A stretch of DNA of 64,000 bases from Pseudonocardia endophytica (GTDB lineage Bacteria > Actinomycetota > Actinomycetes > Mycobacteriales > Pseudonocardiaceae), in NCBI RefSeq assembly GCF_004339565.1, contig NZ_SMFZ01000002.1:2790001-2854000 (forward strand), read 5' to 3'. Both the position numbers and the translations under genes were made by a program. Positions within the stretch are counted from its first letter, which is position 1. Every line of letters starts with the position of its first letter. Shown here one piece after another: positions 16,091 to 26,002 of the stretch. The notes below the pieces were generated by a model. It had not been told where the DNA came from, searched no databases, and saw only the letters and a program-made list of their open reading frames with translations.

Positions 16091-17979
16091 GCGGCGTGCT
16101 CTTCGAGCCGGTCCGGCTGGGGCCCCTGACGCTCAGGAACCGCTTGGTCATGGCGCCGATGGGCACCTGCCTGGACAACGGCGGTTACATCACCGACGAC
16201 ACGGTCGCCTACTACCGCCGCCGCGCCGAGGGCGGCGTCGGGACGATCACCGTCGAGGGCTGCCTCGTCTCCGCCGACACGGTCGGGCCGGAGCCGCGCC
16301 TGTCCGGGCCGGAGTTCCTTCCCGGGCTGCGCGGTCTCGTGGACGCGTTGCGCCCCTTCGAGGTCACGGTCGGCGTGCAGCTCATGCACCCGGGGCGCCA
16401 GGTCGTCGACGGGCCGTCGGTCGCGCCGTCGCCGGTGCCGCTGAACTCCGCCGCTCCGGTGCCGCACGAGCTGACCGGGGGCGAGATCGGCTCCGTCATC
16501 GCGGACTACGCGGCGGCCGCCGTCCGCGCCCGCGAGGCCGGGTTCGACTTCGTCGAGGTGCACGGCGCGCACGGGTACCTGCCGTCGAACTTCCTGTCGC
16601 CGGGGTTCAACCGGCGCACCGACTCCTACGGCGGCGATCTCGCCGGCCGCGCCCGGTTCAGCGTCGAGGTGGCGCGGGCGATCGTCGACTCGTCGGGGTT
16701 GCCGCTCGTGTGGCGGCTGAACGGCTCCGACGGCCCGAGCGGTGGGCTGGAGATCGACGAGGCCGTCGCGGCCGCCCGCATGATCGTGAACGCGGGCGCG
16801 TCCGCGATCTCGGTGACGGCCGGGACGTGGCTGTCGTTGCAGGTAACGCTCGCTCCGATGTCGACACCGCGCGGGGCGATGCGGCACTTGGCGGCGGCCG
16901 TGCGGCGCGCGGTCGACGTGCCGGTGATGGCCGTCGGGCGGCTCGACGACCCGGCGGACGCGGCGTCCGCCGTCCGTGACGGGGACGCGGACCTGGTGCT
17001 GCTCGGCCGGGGACTGATCGCCGAGCCGGACTGGCCGTCGAAGGTCGCCGCCGGACGGCTCGACGACGTGCGGCCGTGCATCGCGTGCAACGCGTGCGTC
17101 GATCTCGTCGGGCGCGGGGAGCGGGCGCGATGCTCGGTGAACCCGGAGGTCGGGCGGGAGCGGACCTGGGTGGTGGAGGCGGCTTCCGTGAAGCGCCGGG
17201 TGATGGTCGTCGGGTCGGGCCCGGCCGGGCTGGAGGCCGCCCGGATCGCGCGGCTCCGTGGTCACGAGGTCTCGTTGTGGGAGCGTGACGGCGAGCTCGG
17301 CGGCAAGCTCGAGGTCGCGTCGCTGGCGCCCAGCAAGCACGAGGTGCTGCGCTACCGCGCCCACCAGCGACGCGTGCTCGACGAGCTCGGCGTCACCGTG
17401 ACGGTCGGCGTCGACGTGACCCCGGCCGTCGTCGCTTCGGAGGGTCCGGACGTGCTGCTGCTCGCCACCGGCGCCTCGCCCCTGGTGCCGCCGATCCCGG
17501 GCATCGACGCCCCGCACGTGCACGACGCCCAGCGCCTGCTGCGCGGTCAGATCACCGTGCCGGACGGAGCGCGCGTGGTCGTGATCGGCGGCAGCGCCAC
17601 CGGGTGCGAGACGGCCGAGCTGCTCGCCGACAGTGGCGTCCCGACCACGATCGTCGAGATGCGACGGTCGGTCGGCGCCGGCATCGAGGCGATCACCCGC
17701 CGCACCATGGTCCGCGGACTGCGCGACGCCGGCGTGGAGATCCTGACGTCGGCGACGGTCGTGGGGATCGAGTCCGACGCCGTGACCTGGACCGACGCCG
17801 ACGGCGCCCTCCATGAGACGCCCGCCGACCTGGTCGCCCTGGCCATCGGGTGGCGCCCGACCGGCGCGCTCGACGCGCTGCCGCCCGGCCTCGAGGTCCG
17901 GGTGGTGGGGGACGCCGACACCCCGGCCGACTTCGTCCGCGCCGTCAACGAAGGCGCCGACGCGGGCCTGACGGTCTGA
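16087..17979 (+). CDS. FMN/FAD/4Fe-4S oxidoreductase of the Old Yellow Enzyme/2,4-dienoyl-CoA reductase family
   Basis: A 630-residue multi-cofactor enzyme. An N-terminal TIM barrel binds FMN (LRNRLVMAPMG at the start, VHGAHGYLPSNFLSP near residue 157). A cluster motif follows at Cys331, Cys334, Cys337 and Cys349. The C-terminal FAD/NAD(P)H Rossmann domains carry VVGSGPAGLEAARIA and a second VVIGGSATGCETAELL. This matches 2,4-dienoyl-CoA reductase and trimethylamine-dehydrogenase-like enzymes, which reduce or demethylate using NAD(P)H. It is the last gene of the P450 operon and is followed by the non-coding repeat island. Probable role: C=C reduction on a pathway intermediate. Confidence 0.93.
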   Translation: MSGVLFEPVRLGPLTLRNRLVMAPMGTCLDNGGYITDDTVAYYRRRAEGGVGTITVEGCLVSADTVGPEPRLSGPEFLPGLRGLVDALRPFEVTVGVQLMHPGRQVVDGPSVAPSPVPLNSAAPVPHELTGGEIGSVIADYAAAAVRAREAGFDFVEVHGAHGYLPSNFLSPGFNRRTDSYGGDLAGRARFSVEVARAIVDSSGLPLVWRLNGSDGPSGGLEIDEAVAAARMIVNAGASAISVTAGTWLSLQVTLAPMSTPRGAMRHLAAAVRRAVDVPVMAVGRLDDPADAASAVRDGDADLVLLGRGLIAEPDWPSKVAAGRLDDVRPCIACNACVDLVGRGERARCSVNPEVGRERTWVVEAASVKRRVMVVGSGPAGLEAARIARLRGHEVSLWERDGELGGKLEVASLAPSKHEVLRYRAHQRRVLDELGVTVTVGVDVTPAVVASEGPDVLLLATGASPLVPPIPGIDAPHVHDAQRLLRGQITVPDGARVVVIGGSATGCETAELLADSGVPTTIVEMRRSVGAGIEAITRRTMVRGLRDAGVEILTSATVVGIESDAVTWTDADGALHETPADLVALAIGWRPTGALDALPPGLEVRVVGDADTPADFVRAVNEGADAGLTV

Positions 17980-18230
17980 GCCGGGGTGCTGCCGGCCGGC
18001 GTCCGATCCCGACCGTCTCCCGAACGAGTGCGACGTTCGTTCGCGTCATCGGCACGGGTGTCACCTCCGTCGGCGGGGCGGGCACGGGTCGGCACACGCC
18101 CGTCCTGGCCCGCGACGCGTTCATGATCAGCGGTTGTGGAGGCAGGCGTTCGATATGCGAACGAGTTGCGGCCCGACCGTCGATCACGCCGTCTTGTCGC
18201 GCCCGGACGCGCGGTGGTGATCGCCGGACT

Positions 18231-18325
18231 GCGCGCTGATCCGGCGTTCGCGCGCTGATCGGCCGGCCGCGCGTTGATCCGGTGTTCGCGGTCCGATCCG
18301 GTGTTTGCGGCCTGATTCGGTGTTT
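18231..18325. repeat. 19-bp tandem array A, 5 units
   Basis: Five contiguous 19-base units, consensus GCGCGCTGATCCGGYGTTC, with the TGATC core the most constant part and the tail alternating GTTC, GGCC and GTTT. The last three units are identical to the last three of array B. Confidence 0.9.
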
Positions 18326-18546
18326 GCGCGTGTCCGGACGCGTGTGTTCTCCGGGTGGATGCGCGTTGTGCGGATCAGTGCGTGTTCGACGGCGATCGGT
18401 GACGCTGTGCCGCTGTCGTGGGTCCGCGCTGCGTCCGTGATCAGCGATTGCGGAGGCAGGCGTTCGATACGTGAACGGGTTGCGGCCCAGCCGTCGATCA
18501 CGGCGTCAATGTCGCGCCCGGGGGGCGGCGTGGTGATCGCCGGAAC

Positions 18547-18660
18547 GTGCGCTGATCCGGCGTTCGCGCGCTGATCAGCCGGACGCGTGCTGATCCGCCG
18601 GCCGCGCGTTGATCCGGTGTTCGCGGTCCGATCCGGTGTTTGCGGCCTGATTCGGTGTTT
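18547..18660. repeat. 19-bp tandem array B, 6 units
   Basis: Six contiguous 19-base units of the same consensus, one more than array A, accounting exactly for the longer spacing to the third composite copy. Confidence 0.9.
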
Positions 18661-18877
18661 GCGCGTGTCCGGACGCGTGTGTTCTCCGGGTGCGTGCGCG
18701 TTGTGCGGATCAGTGCGCGTTCGACGGCGATCGGTGACGCTGTGCCGCACTCGGGTCCGCGCCGCGTTCATGATCAGCGGTTGTGGAGGCGGGCGTTCGA
18801 TATGCGAACGGGTTGCGGCCCGACCGTCGATCATGGCGTCTTGTCGCGCCCGGACGCGCGGTGGTGATCGCCGGACC

Positions 18878-19106
18878 GCGCGCTGATCCGGCGTTCGCGC
18901 GCTGATTCGGCCTGTTCGCGCGTTGGTCCGGCGTTCGCGCGCTGATCGGCCGGTCGCGCGCTGGTCCGGTGTTCGCGCTCTGATCCGGCGGTCGCGTTGA
19001 TCGGGCCTTCGCGGTCTGAGTTGGTGTTCGTGGTGTGATCCGGCGTTCGGGGTCCGATTCGGTGCTCGCGGTCCGATTTTGGCGTTCGCGCTCTGATCCG
19101 GTGTTC
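18878..19106. repeat. 19-bp tandem array C, 12 units
   Basis: Twelve units, nine of exactly 19 bases and one each of 21, 17 and 20. They are more degenerate than arrays A and B towards the right. The array fades into sequence at about 19107-19175 that still carries CGCGTTCTC-like fragments. Confidence 0.88.
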
Positions 19107-19280
19107 GCGCGTGTCGGGACGCGCGCGTTCTCCGAACGACAGCGCGTTCTCCGGATCGTCGTGCGTTCTCTGGACGGCCGCGTGTGGCGTCCGCGGGGTG
19201 GGGGCGGTCCCGGGTCTACAGCGCTCCGTCGTCGCGGTCGGTGCGGCTACCGGCCGGCCAGCAGGCGATCGGCCGTCGGG

Positions 19281-19335
19281 TCCGGATCGGGGTGGTGTCC
19301 CGCCCCGATCCGGACCGGACCGGACCGGACCGGAC
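19281..19335. terminator. Strong hairpin followed by a CCGGA pentanucleotide repeat
   Basis: 13-base perfect arms (GTCCGGATCGGGG/CCCCGATCCGGAC, 19281-19316) around a 10-base loop, running into five consecutive CCGGA units. About 80 bases beyond lies the stop of the minus-strand monooxygenase, with two near-identical copies of CGACCGACCAACCGGC between. Probably a transcription terminator at the end of that operon. Confidence 0.6.
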
Positions 19336-19415
19336 CGTCAAGCAGGTCAGACGGACGACCGACCGACCAACCGGCCGACCGACCAACCGGCCGAGTGGTC
19401 GACCGGCCGGAGCGG

Positions 19416-21020
<1,605 letters not shown>

Positions 21021-21029
21021 CAGTCCCCC

Positions 21030-21965
21030 TCAGCTCAGGTGCTTCTCGAGAAATTCGACTACATAGGACAGCCCGGCGTCGTGGCCGGGCAGGACGCCGA
21101 CCATCGTGAAGAACCCGTGCATCTGCCCCGGGAAGCGTCGCGACTCGACGTCCACGCCCGCCGCGCGCAGCTTCTCGGCGTAGGCCTCGCCCTCGTCGCG
21201 CAGCGGGTCGTGCTCGGCGGTCAGCACGACGGCCGGCGGCAGCCCGCTCAGGTCCCCGCTGCGGATCGGCGACGCGTCCGCGTTCGTGCGCGTGTCCGGG
21301 TCCGGCGCGTAGTGATCCCAGAACCAGACCATCGACTCGCGGGAGAGCAGCAGCTGGTTCTCCGGGTCGGTGTAGCTGGCGTTGTCCAGGTCCGCGTCGG
21401 TCACCGGGTAGACGAGTACCTGCGCGGTGACCGCCGGCCCGCCGGAGACCTTGGCGCGCTGGGCCACGATCGCGGCCAGGTTCCCGCCCGCGCTGTCCCC
21501 GGCGACGACGAGCGGCACGTCCCCGCCCGCCAGCTCGATCTTCCGTGCCGCCGCCCACTGCAGCGCCGCCCACGAGTCCTCGGAGGCCGCGGGGTAGCGG
21601 TGTTCCGGAGCCAGCCGGTAGTCCACGAGCACGACGGTGCACCGCGTCAGGTTGGCCATCTTTCGGCCCAGGTGATCGGTCTCCTCGATGTTGCCGATCA
21701 CCCAGCCGCCGCCGTGGTAGTAGACGATCAGGCCGCGCGGCGTGCCCTCCGGCACGATCACGCGGACCGGCACGTCACCGTTCGGGCCCGGTGCCACCGT
21801 GTCCTCGACCCGCCCGACACCGGGCCCGGGGCCGTACATCTCGCGGAGCATCCCGCCGAGGCCGCGCGCCTCATCGGGTGTCATCTCGTGCAAGGGCTTC
21901 ATGCCCGTCTCGGCCATCTGGCCGAGCAGGGCGGAGGTCGCGTCGTCCAGGGCCAAGAGATCCAC
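21030..21965 (-). CDS. Alpha/beta hydrolase (HSL-family esterase)
   Basis: A hormone-sensitive-lipase family esterase: oxyanion-hole motif YYHGGGWV, nucleophile elbow GDSAGG, and the acid/base pair in EHDPLRDEG and MHGFF. GTG at 21965 gives 311 residues, the usual size, starting just before the conserved LLGQMAETG helix. The frame is open further upstream into the divergent methionine-synthase-like gene, so a longer start is unlikely but not excluded, and no clear ribosome-binding site was seen. Operon partner of the Baeyer-Villiger monooxygenase; likely hydrolyses its ester or lactone product. Confidence 0.9.
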   Translation of the reverse strand: MDLLALDDATSALLGQMAETGMKPLHEMTPDEARGLGGMLREMYGPGPGVGRVEDTVAPGPNGDVPVRVIVPEGTPRGLIVYYHGGGWVIGNIEETDHLGRKMANLTRCTVVLVDYRLAPEHRYPAASEDSWAALQWAAARKIELAGGDVPLVVAGDSAGGNLAAIVAQRAKVSGGPAVTAQVLVYPVTDADLDNASYTDPENQLLLSRESMVWFWDHYAPDPDTRTNADASPIRSGDLSGLPPAVVLTAEHDPLRDEGEAYAEKLRAAGVDVESRRFPGQMHGFFTMVGVLPGHDAGLSYVVEFLEKHLS

Positions 21966-22086
21966 CTCGTCGTGCGAATCGACGTCGTCGTCTCCCGCAG
22001 TCTGACGGTCGTTTGGTGGGTTGTCGACGGCCGATCGGCGGCTCCGGGCTCGCCGTGTGGCCGCGGATGGAGCAGGGTGATCCACC

Positions 22087-23124
22087 ATGACGGATGTTCT
22101 GTTCCCGACGGCCCTCGTCGGCAGTGCGCCGCAACCGGACTGGCTGATCGACCGGGCCGGGCTGGCCGGCCGGATGCCACCTCGGGTGCGCGCGAAGGAG
22201 CTGTGGCGGGTCGCGCCGGAGCACCTGCCGGAGGCGCTCGACGACGCCACGGTCGTCGCGATCCGGACGCAGGAGTGGGCCGGGCTGGACGTCGTCACGG
22301 ACGGGGAGATCCGCCGGGAGAGCTACTCGAACCACTTCGCCACGGCCCTCGACGGTGTCGACGTCGACAACCCGGGCACCGCGCCGAACCGCAGCGGGGA
22401 GCCGATCCCGGTGCCGCGCATCGTCGGCCCGATCCGGCGCACGCACCCGATCCAGCTCGAGGACATGCGGTTCCTGCGCGCCCGCACCGACCGCGTCGCG
22501 AAGATGACCGTGCCGGGCCCGTTCACGATGAGCCAGCAGGCGCAGAACGACCACTACCCGGACATCGAGGCCGCGGCGATGGACTACGCGGCCGCGGTGA
22601 ACGCCGAGATCAAGGACCTGCACGCGGCGGGCGCGGACGTCGTGCAGATCGACGAGCCGTGGATGCAGTCCCGGCCGGACGCCGCCCGCGCCTACGGGCT
22701 GGCCGCGCTGAACGCCGCGCTCGACGGCGTCACCGGGACCACGGCCGTGCACATCTGCTTCGGCTACGCGGCGATGATCTCCGGGCGGCCGTCGGAGGGG
22801 TACTCGTTCCTCCCGGAGCTCGCGGACTGCGCCGCGGACCAGATCTCGATCGAGTCGGCCCAGTCCGGTCTGGACCTCGGCGTGCTGGCCGACCTGTCCG
22901 GCAAGACGATCGTCCTCGGGGTGATCGACCTGTCGGACACCACTGTGGAGTCCGACGAGGTGGTGGCCGCCCGGGTGCGCAGGGCGTTCCCGTACGTCGC
23001 GGAGGAACGGCTCGTGATCGCCACCGACTGCGGCATGAAGTACCTGCCCCGGGACAGCGCCGAGGGCAAGATGCGCGCGATGGCCGGAGCAGCGGCGATC
23101 CTGCGCGCGGAGTCCGGGCGGTAG
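22087..23124 (+). CDS. Cobalamin-independent methionine synthase-like (MetE C-terminal domain) protein
   Basis: 345 residues corresponding only to the catalytic C-terminal barrel of MetE. Zinc ligands are retained: His and Cys in HICFGY, Glu in ISIES, Cys in TDCGMK. QIDEPWM matches the substrate-binding DEP motif. Single-domain relatives lack the MetE N-terminal half and often transfer methyl groups from or to other thiols or corrinoids in catabolic contexts, so true methionine synthesis is doubtful. It is divergent from the esterase/BVMO operon (121-base shared promoter region), suggesting co-regulation. Its stop is 12 bases from the convergent SGNH hydrolase stop. Confidence 0.87.
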   Translation: MTDVLFPTALVGSAPQPDWLIDRAGLAGRMPPRVRAKELWRVAPEHLPEALDDATVVAIRTQEWAGLDVVTDGEIRRESYSNHFATALDGVDVDNPGTAPNRSGEPIPVPRIVGPIRRTHPIQLEDMRFLRARTDRVAKMTVPGPFTMSQQAQNDHYPDIEAAAMDYAAAVNAEIKDLHAAGADVVQIDEPWMQSRPDAARAYGLAALNAALDGVTGTTAVHICFGYAAMISGRPSEGYSFLPELADCAADQISIESAQSGLDLGVLADLSGKTIVLGVIDLSDTTVESDEVVAARVRRAFPYVAEERLVIATDCGMKYLPRDSAEGKMRAMAGAAAILRAESGR

Positions 23125-23136
23125 GCCGGTCGCGGA

Positions 23137-24294
23137 TCAGTGGCGGAACGGACCGTCCGGCCCGAACGCGAACGCGGCGAACCGCGCGCCGATCCGCTCG
23201 TGCGTCGCCGCGTCCGGGTGCAGGTTGTCGGGCAGCGGCAGCTCCGCGGCGTCCGCGTCGCCGTACAGCTCACGGCCGTCCAGGTAGTGCAGGTTCGGGT
23301 CGTCGCGGACCGCGACGACCCGGTCGAGCTCCTCGCGGACGACGGACAGCGTCAGCCTGCCGGCCGCGATCTCGGCCGGATCCCCGGTCGCGCGGAACCT
23401 CAGCGTGCCGGCGGCGAGGGAGTCCGTGTCGACCGCACCGGGCCCCGGCGTGTCCTCGTGGATCGGGCACAGGACCGGAGAGACGAGCAGCAGAGGTGTC
23501 GTCGGATGCCCGTCGCGGACCGTGTCCAGGAAGCCGTGCACGGCGGAACCGAACGCGCGTCGTCGCATCACGTCGCCGTTCACGACGTTGATGCCGAGCT
23601 TGACGCTGATCAGGTCGGCCGCGGTGTCGCGCATCGCGCGCGCCGTGAACGGGTCGACCATGGCGCTGCCGGAGAACCCCAGGTTGATCAGGTCGACGTC
23701 GGAGGAGCGGGCGGCGAGCGCGGGCCACGTCGTCGCCGGGCTCGCCGCGTTCGACCCCGCCGAGATCGAGCTGCCGTGGTGCAGCCACACCCGTCGCTCC
23801 GCGGGCGCCGGCGTGACGTCCGCGTCCGCCCTGAGCGCGACGAGCTGGGTGATCTCGTTGTGCGGCAACCAGATCTCGACGGCCTTCTCGGCGTCGGGCA
23901 GGCCGTCGAACCGCACGGTCCCGACCGGGCCCTGCTCGGTCTCGGTGGCGCCGGTGGCCGGGTCGGTCCAGAGCACGAGCCCGCCGGACGTGCTCGCCGT
24001 GGCGGCGGGCTCGCCGTCGACGACGAGGTCGTAGACCCCGTCCGGACGCAGCGGCGCGCCGCGCAGGCCGATCCGCGTGCGGAGCGTGTCCAGCTCGACG
24101 GTCGTCGCACGCGTCCGGAACACCAGCCGCACCCCGGACGGCTGCGACTCCGCCAGCGCGAGCTGGGCGTCGGCGCACTGCGCGCGGGCACGGGCGGGCA
24201 GGCGGTGCGGGAGCAGGCCGTGCTCGGTGCGCACCAGTTCCAGCGCGCCGCGCACGAGGTCGGGGGTGATCGTCCGGGGGAGCGGGCCGGTCAT
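23137..24294 (-). CDS. SGNH/GDSL-type hydrolase with N-terminal beta-sandwich
   Basis: 385 residues. The first 150 or so are beta-rich (RLVFRTRATTVELDT and later strands), resembling the jelly-roll placed before SGNH domains in carbohydrate esterases. The catalytic part starts at HHGSSISAG (nucleophile Ser), continues with LGFSGSAM (block II Gly) and KLGINVVNG (block III Asn), and ends with DNLHPDAATH (Asp/His pair). There is no signal peptide, so it is probably cytoplasmic. Substrate unknown; esterase or acetylesterase activity is the family expectation. It stands alone, convergent with the MetE-like gene. Confidence 0.87.
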   Translation of the reverse strand: MTGPLPRTITPDLVRGALELVRTEHGLLPHRLPARARAQCADAQLALAESQPSGVRLVFRTRATTVELDTLRTRIGLRGAPLRPDGVYDLVVDGEPAATASTSGGLVLWTDPATGATETEQGPVGTVRFDGLPDAEKAVEIWLPHNEITQLVALRADADVTPAPAERRVWLHHGSSISAGSNAASPATTWPALAARSSDVDLINLGFSGSAMVDPFTARAMRDTAADLISVKLGINVVNGDVMRRRAFGSAVHGFLDTVRDGHPTTPLLLVSPVLCPIHEDTPGPGAVDTDSLAAGTLRFRATGDPAEIAAGRLTLSVVREELDRVVAVRDDPNLHYLDGRELYGDADAAELPLPDNLHPDAATHERIGARFAAFAFGPDGPFRH

Positions 24295-24342
24295 GATCCC
24301 CAGCCTGCCGTGCGCACCCGGTGGCGCGCACCGGAGTTGTGA

Positions 24343-24468
24343 TCAGAGCTCGCCGGCGAGCAGCGCCTCGTCGCTGATCCGGCAGGGGGCGTCCTCGTCG
24401 GCCTCCGGTGCGGATTCACCGCGCAGGCGCAGGCGTGCCTCGTCCAGCGACACCACGTCCGCACCCAT
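24343..24468 (-). CDS. Small hypothetical protein (41 aa) divergent from the SMC operon
   Basis: A 41-residue acidic protein beginning MGADVVSLDEARLRLRG and ending SDEALLAGEL. The ATG is preceded by GGGAGGTG with ideal six-base spacing, which supports real translation. It is divergent from the MukF-like gene with only 85 bases between, and that gap contains a GTAAC direct repeat (11-base spacing), so the two may be co-regulated. No family recognised; an amphipathic helix (SLDEARLRLRG) is predicted. Its role in the SMC system is speculation. Confidence 0.6.
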   Translation of the reverse strand: MGADVVSLDEARLRLRGESAPEADEDAPCRISDEALLAGEL

Positions 24469-24540
24469 GCGCACCTCCCGTGTTACGGCCAGGTTACCGA
24501 CCCGGTGCGGGTGGGAGAAGGGCGGCGTGATCGGTCTCCG

Positions 24541-24546
24541 TAGACT
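24541..24546 (+). promoter_or_regulatory. -10 box TAGACT for a leaderless SMC-operon transcript
   Basis: TAGACT fits the actinobacterial TANNNT -10 box. Seven bases separate it from the GTG start at 24554, and there is no Shine-Dalgarno, so the mRNA probably starts at the start codon. Confidence 0.55.
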
Positions 24547-24553
24547 GCCGCGG

Positions 24554-26002
24554 GTGTCCGAGACCGCCAGCGGAACGCGTGCCGGGGACGAGGGGGTGGC
24601 CCGTCGTCTCAAGGCGTTGGCCTGCACCGCGCCGCTGCACGACCTGGACGCCCGCAAGGGGCTCCTGGACTGGGCGGACGCGTCGCGCTACCAGATGGCC
24701 GAGATCGGGTTGCAGGCGATCGACCAGGTCACGCTCGCCATGGACTTCGACCACGGCGCGGACGCCGACCAGGTCGTGCGTCGCCTGCAGCCGTTCATCG
24801 CCGCACAGGCGCCGGGCTCGCCCACGGCCGAGCACGAGCACGTCGGGCACTGGGTGATCGAGAACCTGATCAACGTCGGCAGCCTGGACCGGGGGTTCGC
24901 CGTCGAGTACGGGGCCGTCGACGCCGGCGGGCGCTACGTGCGCCGACGGTTCGACTTCAAGCTGCTCGTCGAGGTCGCGGCGCCGGACGGCCAGGTCTAC
25001 CTGCGGGCGTCCGACGAGGCGATCAACGTGCTCGTCGGGGCGCTGGACACCGACGTCGAGTCCGCCCAGGTCGCGGCCGAGGTGAAGCTGGAGAACCTGA
25101 TCAGCCGCGGACGGCTCGGCGACGCGCGCCTGGCGGCCGAGCAGGCCCGCTACCGCACCGTGCAGTACGCGGAGGCGTTGCGCGCCAAGCTGGAGTCCAC
25201 CCGTCGCGACGTCCGGTCCGTCGACTGGTTGGAGTCGGTCCCGGCGCTGCTGGACGACGCGCTCACCCACATCGAGGGCCGCTACCGGGCCGAGACGGCG
25301 ATCCTGTCGAACATCGCCGACGCCCGCGACGACGCGACCGAGCCGGACCGCCGCAGGCAGGCCGCGGAGCTGGTCGGCGTCGTCGAGGACTGCATCGGCA
25401 GGCACACCCAGCTGCAGGCGCGGCTGCAGGAGGCGGGTGCCGCGTTCCGCGCCGAGCAGGACCGCCAGCAGTTCGCCGGGCGCCCGCAGCGCGCCGCGAT
25501 CGACGTGTTCGGCCAGCTCCTGCGCCCGTCGCTCGGTCTGCCGGTCGGCATGGCCGGGTTCCCGGCCGTCGCGTTCTTCTCCGCGGGCGCCGGGATCAGG
25601 GTGCCGAGCGTGCCCGGCCTCGGCGGCCTCGTCGAGACCCTCCTGACGCCGCCCCCGGAGCGCGACCCGCTCGGCCAGGAGATGCCGGAGCCGGACCTGT
25701 CGCCGTCGGAACCGGAACGTTTCGGCGACCAGCGCTGGGGCGCCGCGGACGCCGTGCTGCCGTCGGACGCGGGCGGGGTGCGGCTGTCGTCGTTGCTGGC
25801 GCGGGCCAGGGAGTCCGATGTGGAGCTGCCGGCGCTCGTCGCGCTGCGGGCGCTGAACGCGGTCGGGACGGCCATCGGCACGGCGCGCAACCAGGGCGAC
25901 GAGCGCGTGCTCGTCGCCGTCGACGACGGCACCGTCCTGCGCGACGACGAGTTCGCCGGCTCCGACCTGCTCGTCGCACTCGCCGGGGTGGAGACGGCGT
26001 GA
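24554..26002 (+). CDS. MukF/MksF/JetA-like kleisin-type subunit of an SMC operon
   Basis: 482 residues. The N-terminal third is a globular, probably winged-helix region. Then comes RRFDFKLLVEV with a segment YLRASDEAINVLVGALDTD, followed by a long helical section (about 170-305) rich in Ala, Arg and Glu. The C-terminal part has a hydrophobic segment (GMAGFPAVAFFSAGAGI) and an acidic linker. Size, position and architecture match the F/A subunit of MukBEF/MksBEF/Wadjet systems, which bridges SMC heads. The GTG start was chosen for its leaderless -10 box and because longer starts run into the divergent promoter. Its stop overlaps the next gene (GTGA). The assignment rests on operon logic, not a decisive motif. 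Confidence 0.65.
   Translation: MSETASGTRAGDEGVARRLKALACTAPLHDLDARKGLLDWADASRYQMAEIGLQAIDQVTLAMDFDHGADADQVVRRLQPFIAAQAPGSPTAEHEHVGHWVIENLINVGSLDRGFAVEYGAVDAGGRYVRRRFDFKLLVEVAAPDGQVYLRASDEAINVLVGALDTDVESAQVAAEVKLENLISRGRLGDARLAAEQARYRTVQYAEALRAKLESTRRDVRSVDWLESVPALLDDALTHIEGRYRAETAILSNIADARDDATEPDRRRQAAELVGVVEDCIGRHTQLQARLQEAGAAFRAEQDRQQFAGRPQRAAIDVFGQLLRPSLGLPVGMAGFPAVAFFSAGAGIRVPSVPGLGGLVETLLTPPPERDPLGQEMPEPDLSPSEPERFGDQRWGAADAVLPSDAGGVRLSSLLARARESDVELPALVALRALNAVGTAIGTARNQGDERVLVAVDDGTVLRDDEFAGSDLLVALAGVETA

Larger units (their letters stand above)
18119..19106. repeat. Composite direct repeat, about 314-333 bp, three copies
   Basis: Copies begin at 18119, 18433 and 18766 with GTTCATGATCAGCGG or a close variant. 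Each has a roughly 110-base head containing an inverted repeat (CGTTCG-5-CGAACG; at 18147, 18461 and 18794, the second imperfect), followed by an array of 19-bp units. The first two copies then share a further conserved tail. Copy spacing is 314 and 333; the 19-base difference equals exactly one array unit. The island lies between two convergent transcription units, and the 19-base period is not a multiple of three, so it is non-coding. Confidence 0.9.

Noticed and set aside
18184-18834. A 216-codon minus-strand open frame across the repeat island
   Set aside because: It is built from 19-base repeats, which change frame each unit; the Arg/Thr-rich protein repeats only because the DNA does. 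No ribosome-binding site or domain.
18119-19106. CRISPR array
   Set aside because: Units are contiguous 19-mers without unique spacers, and no cas gene is present.
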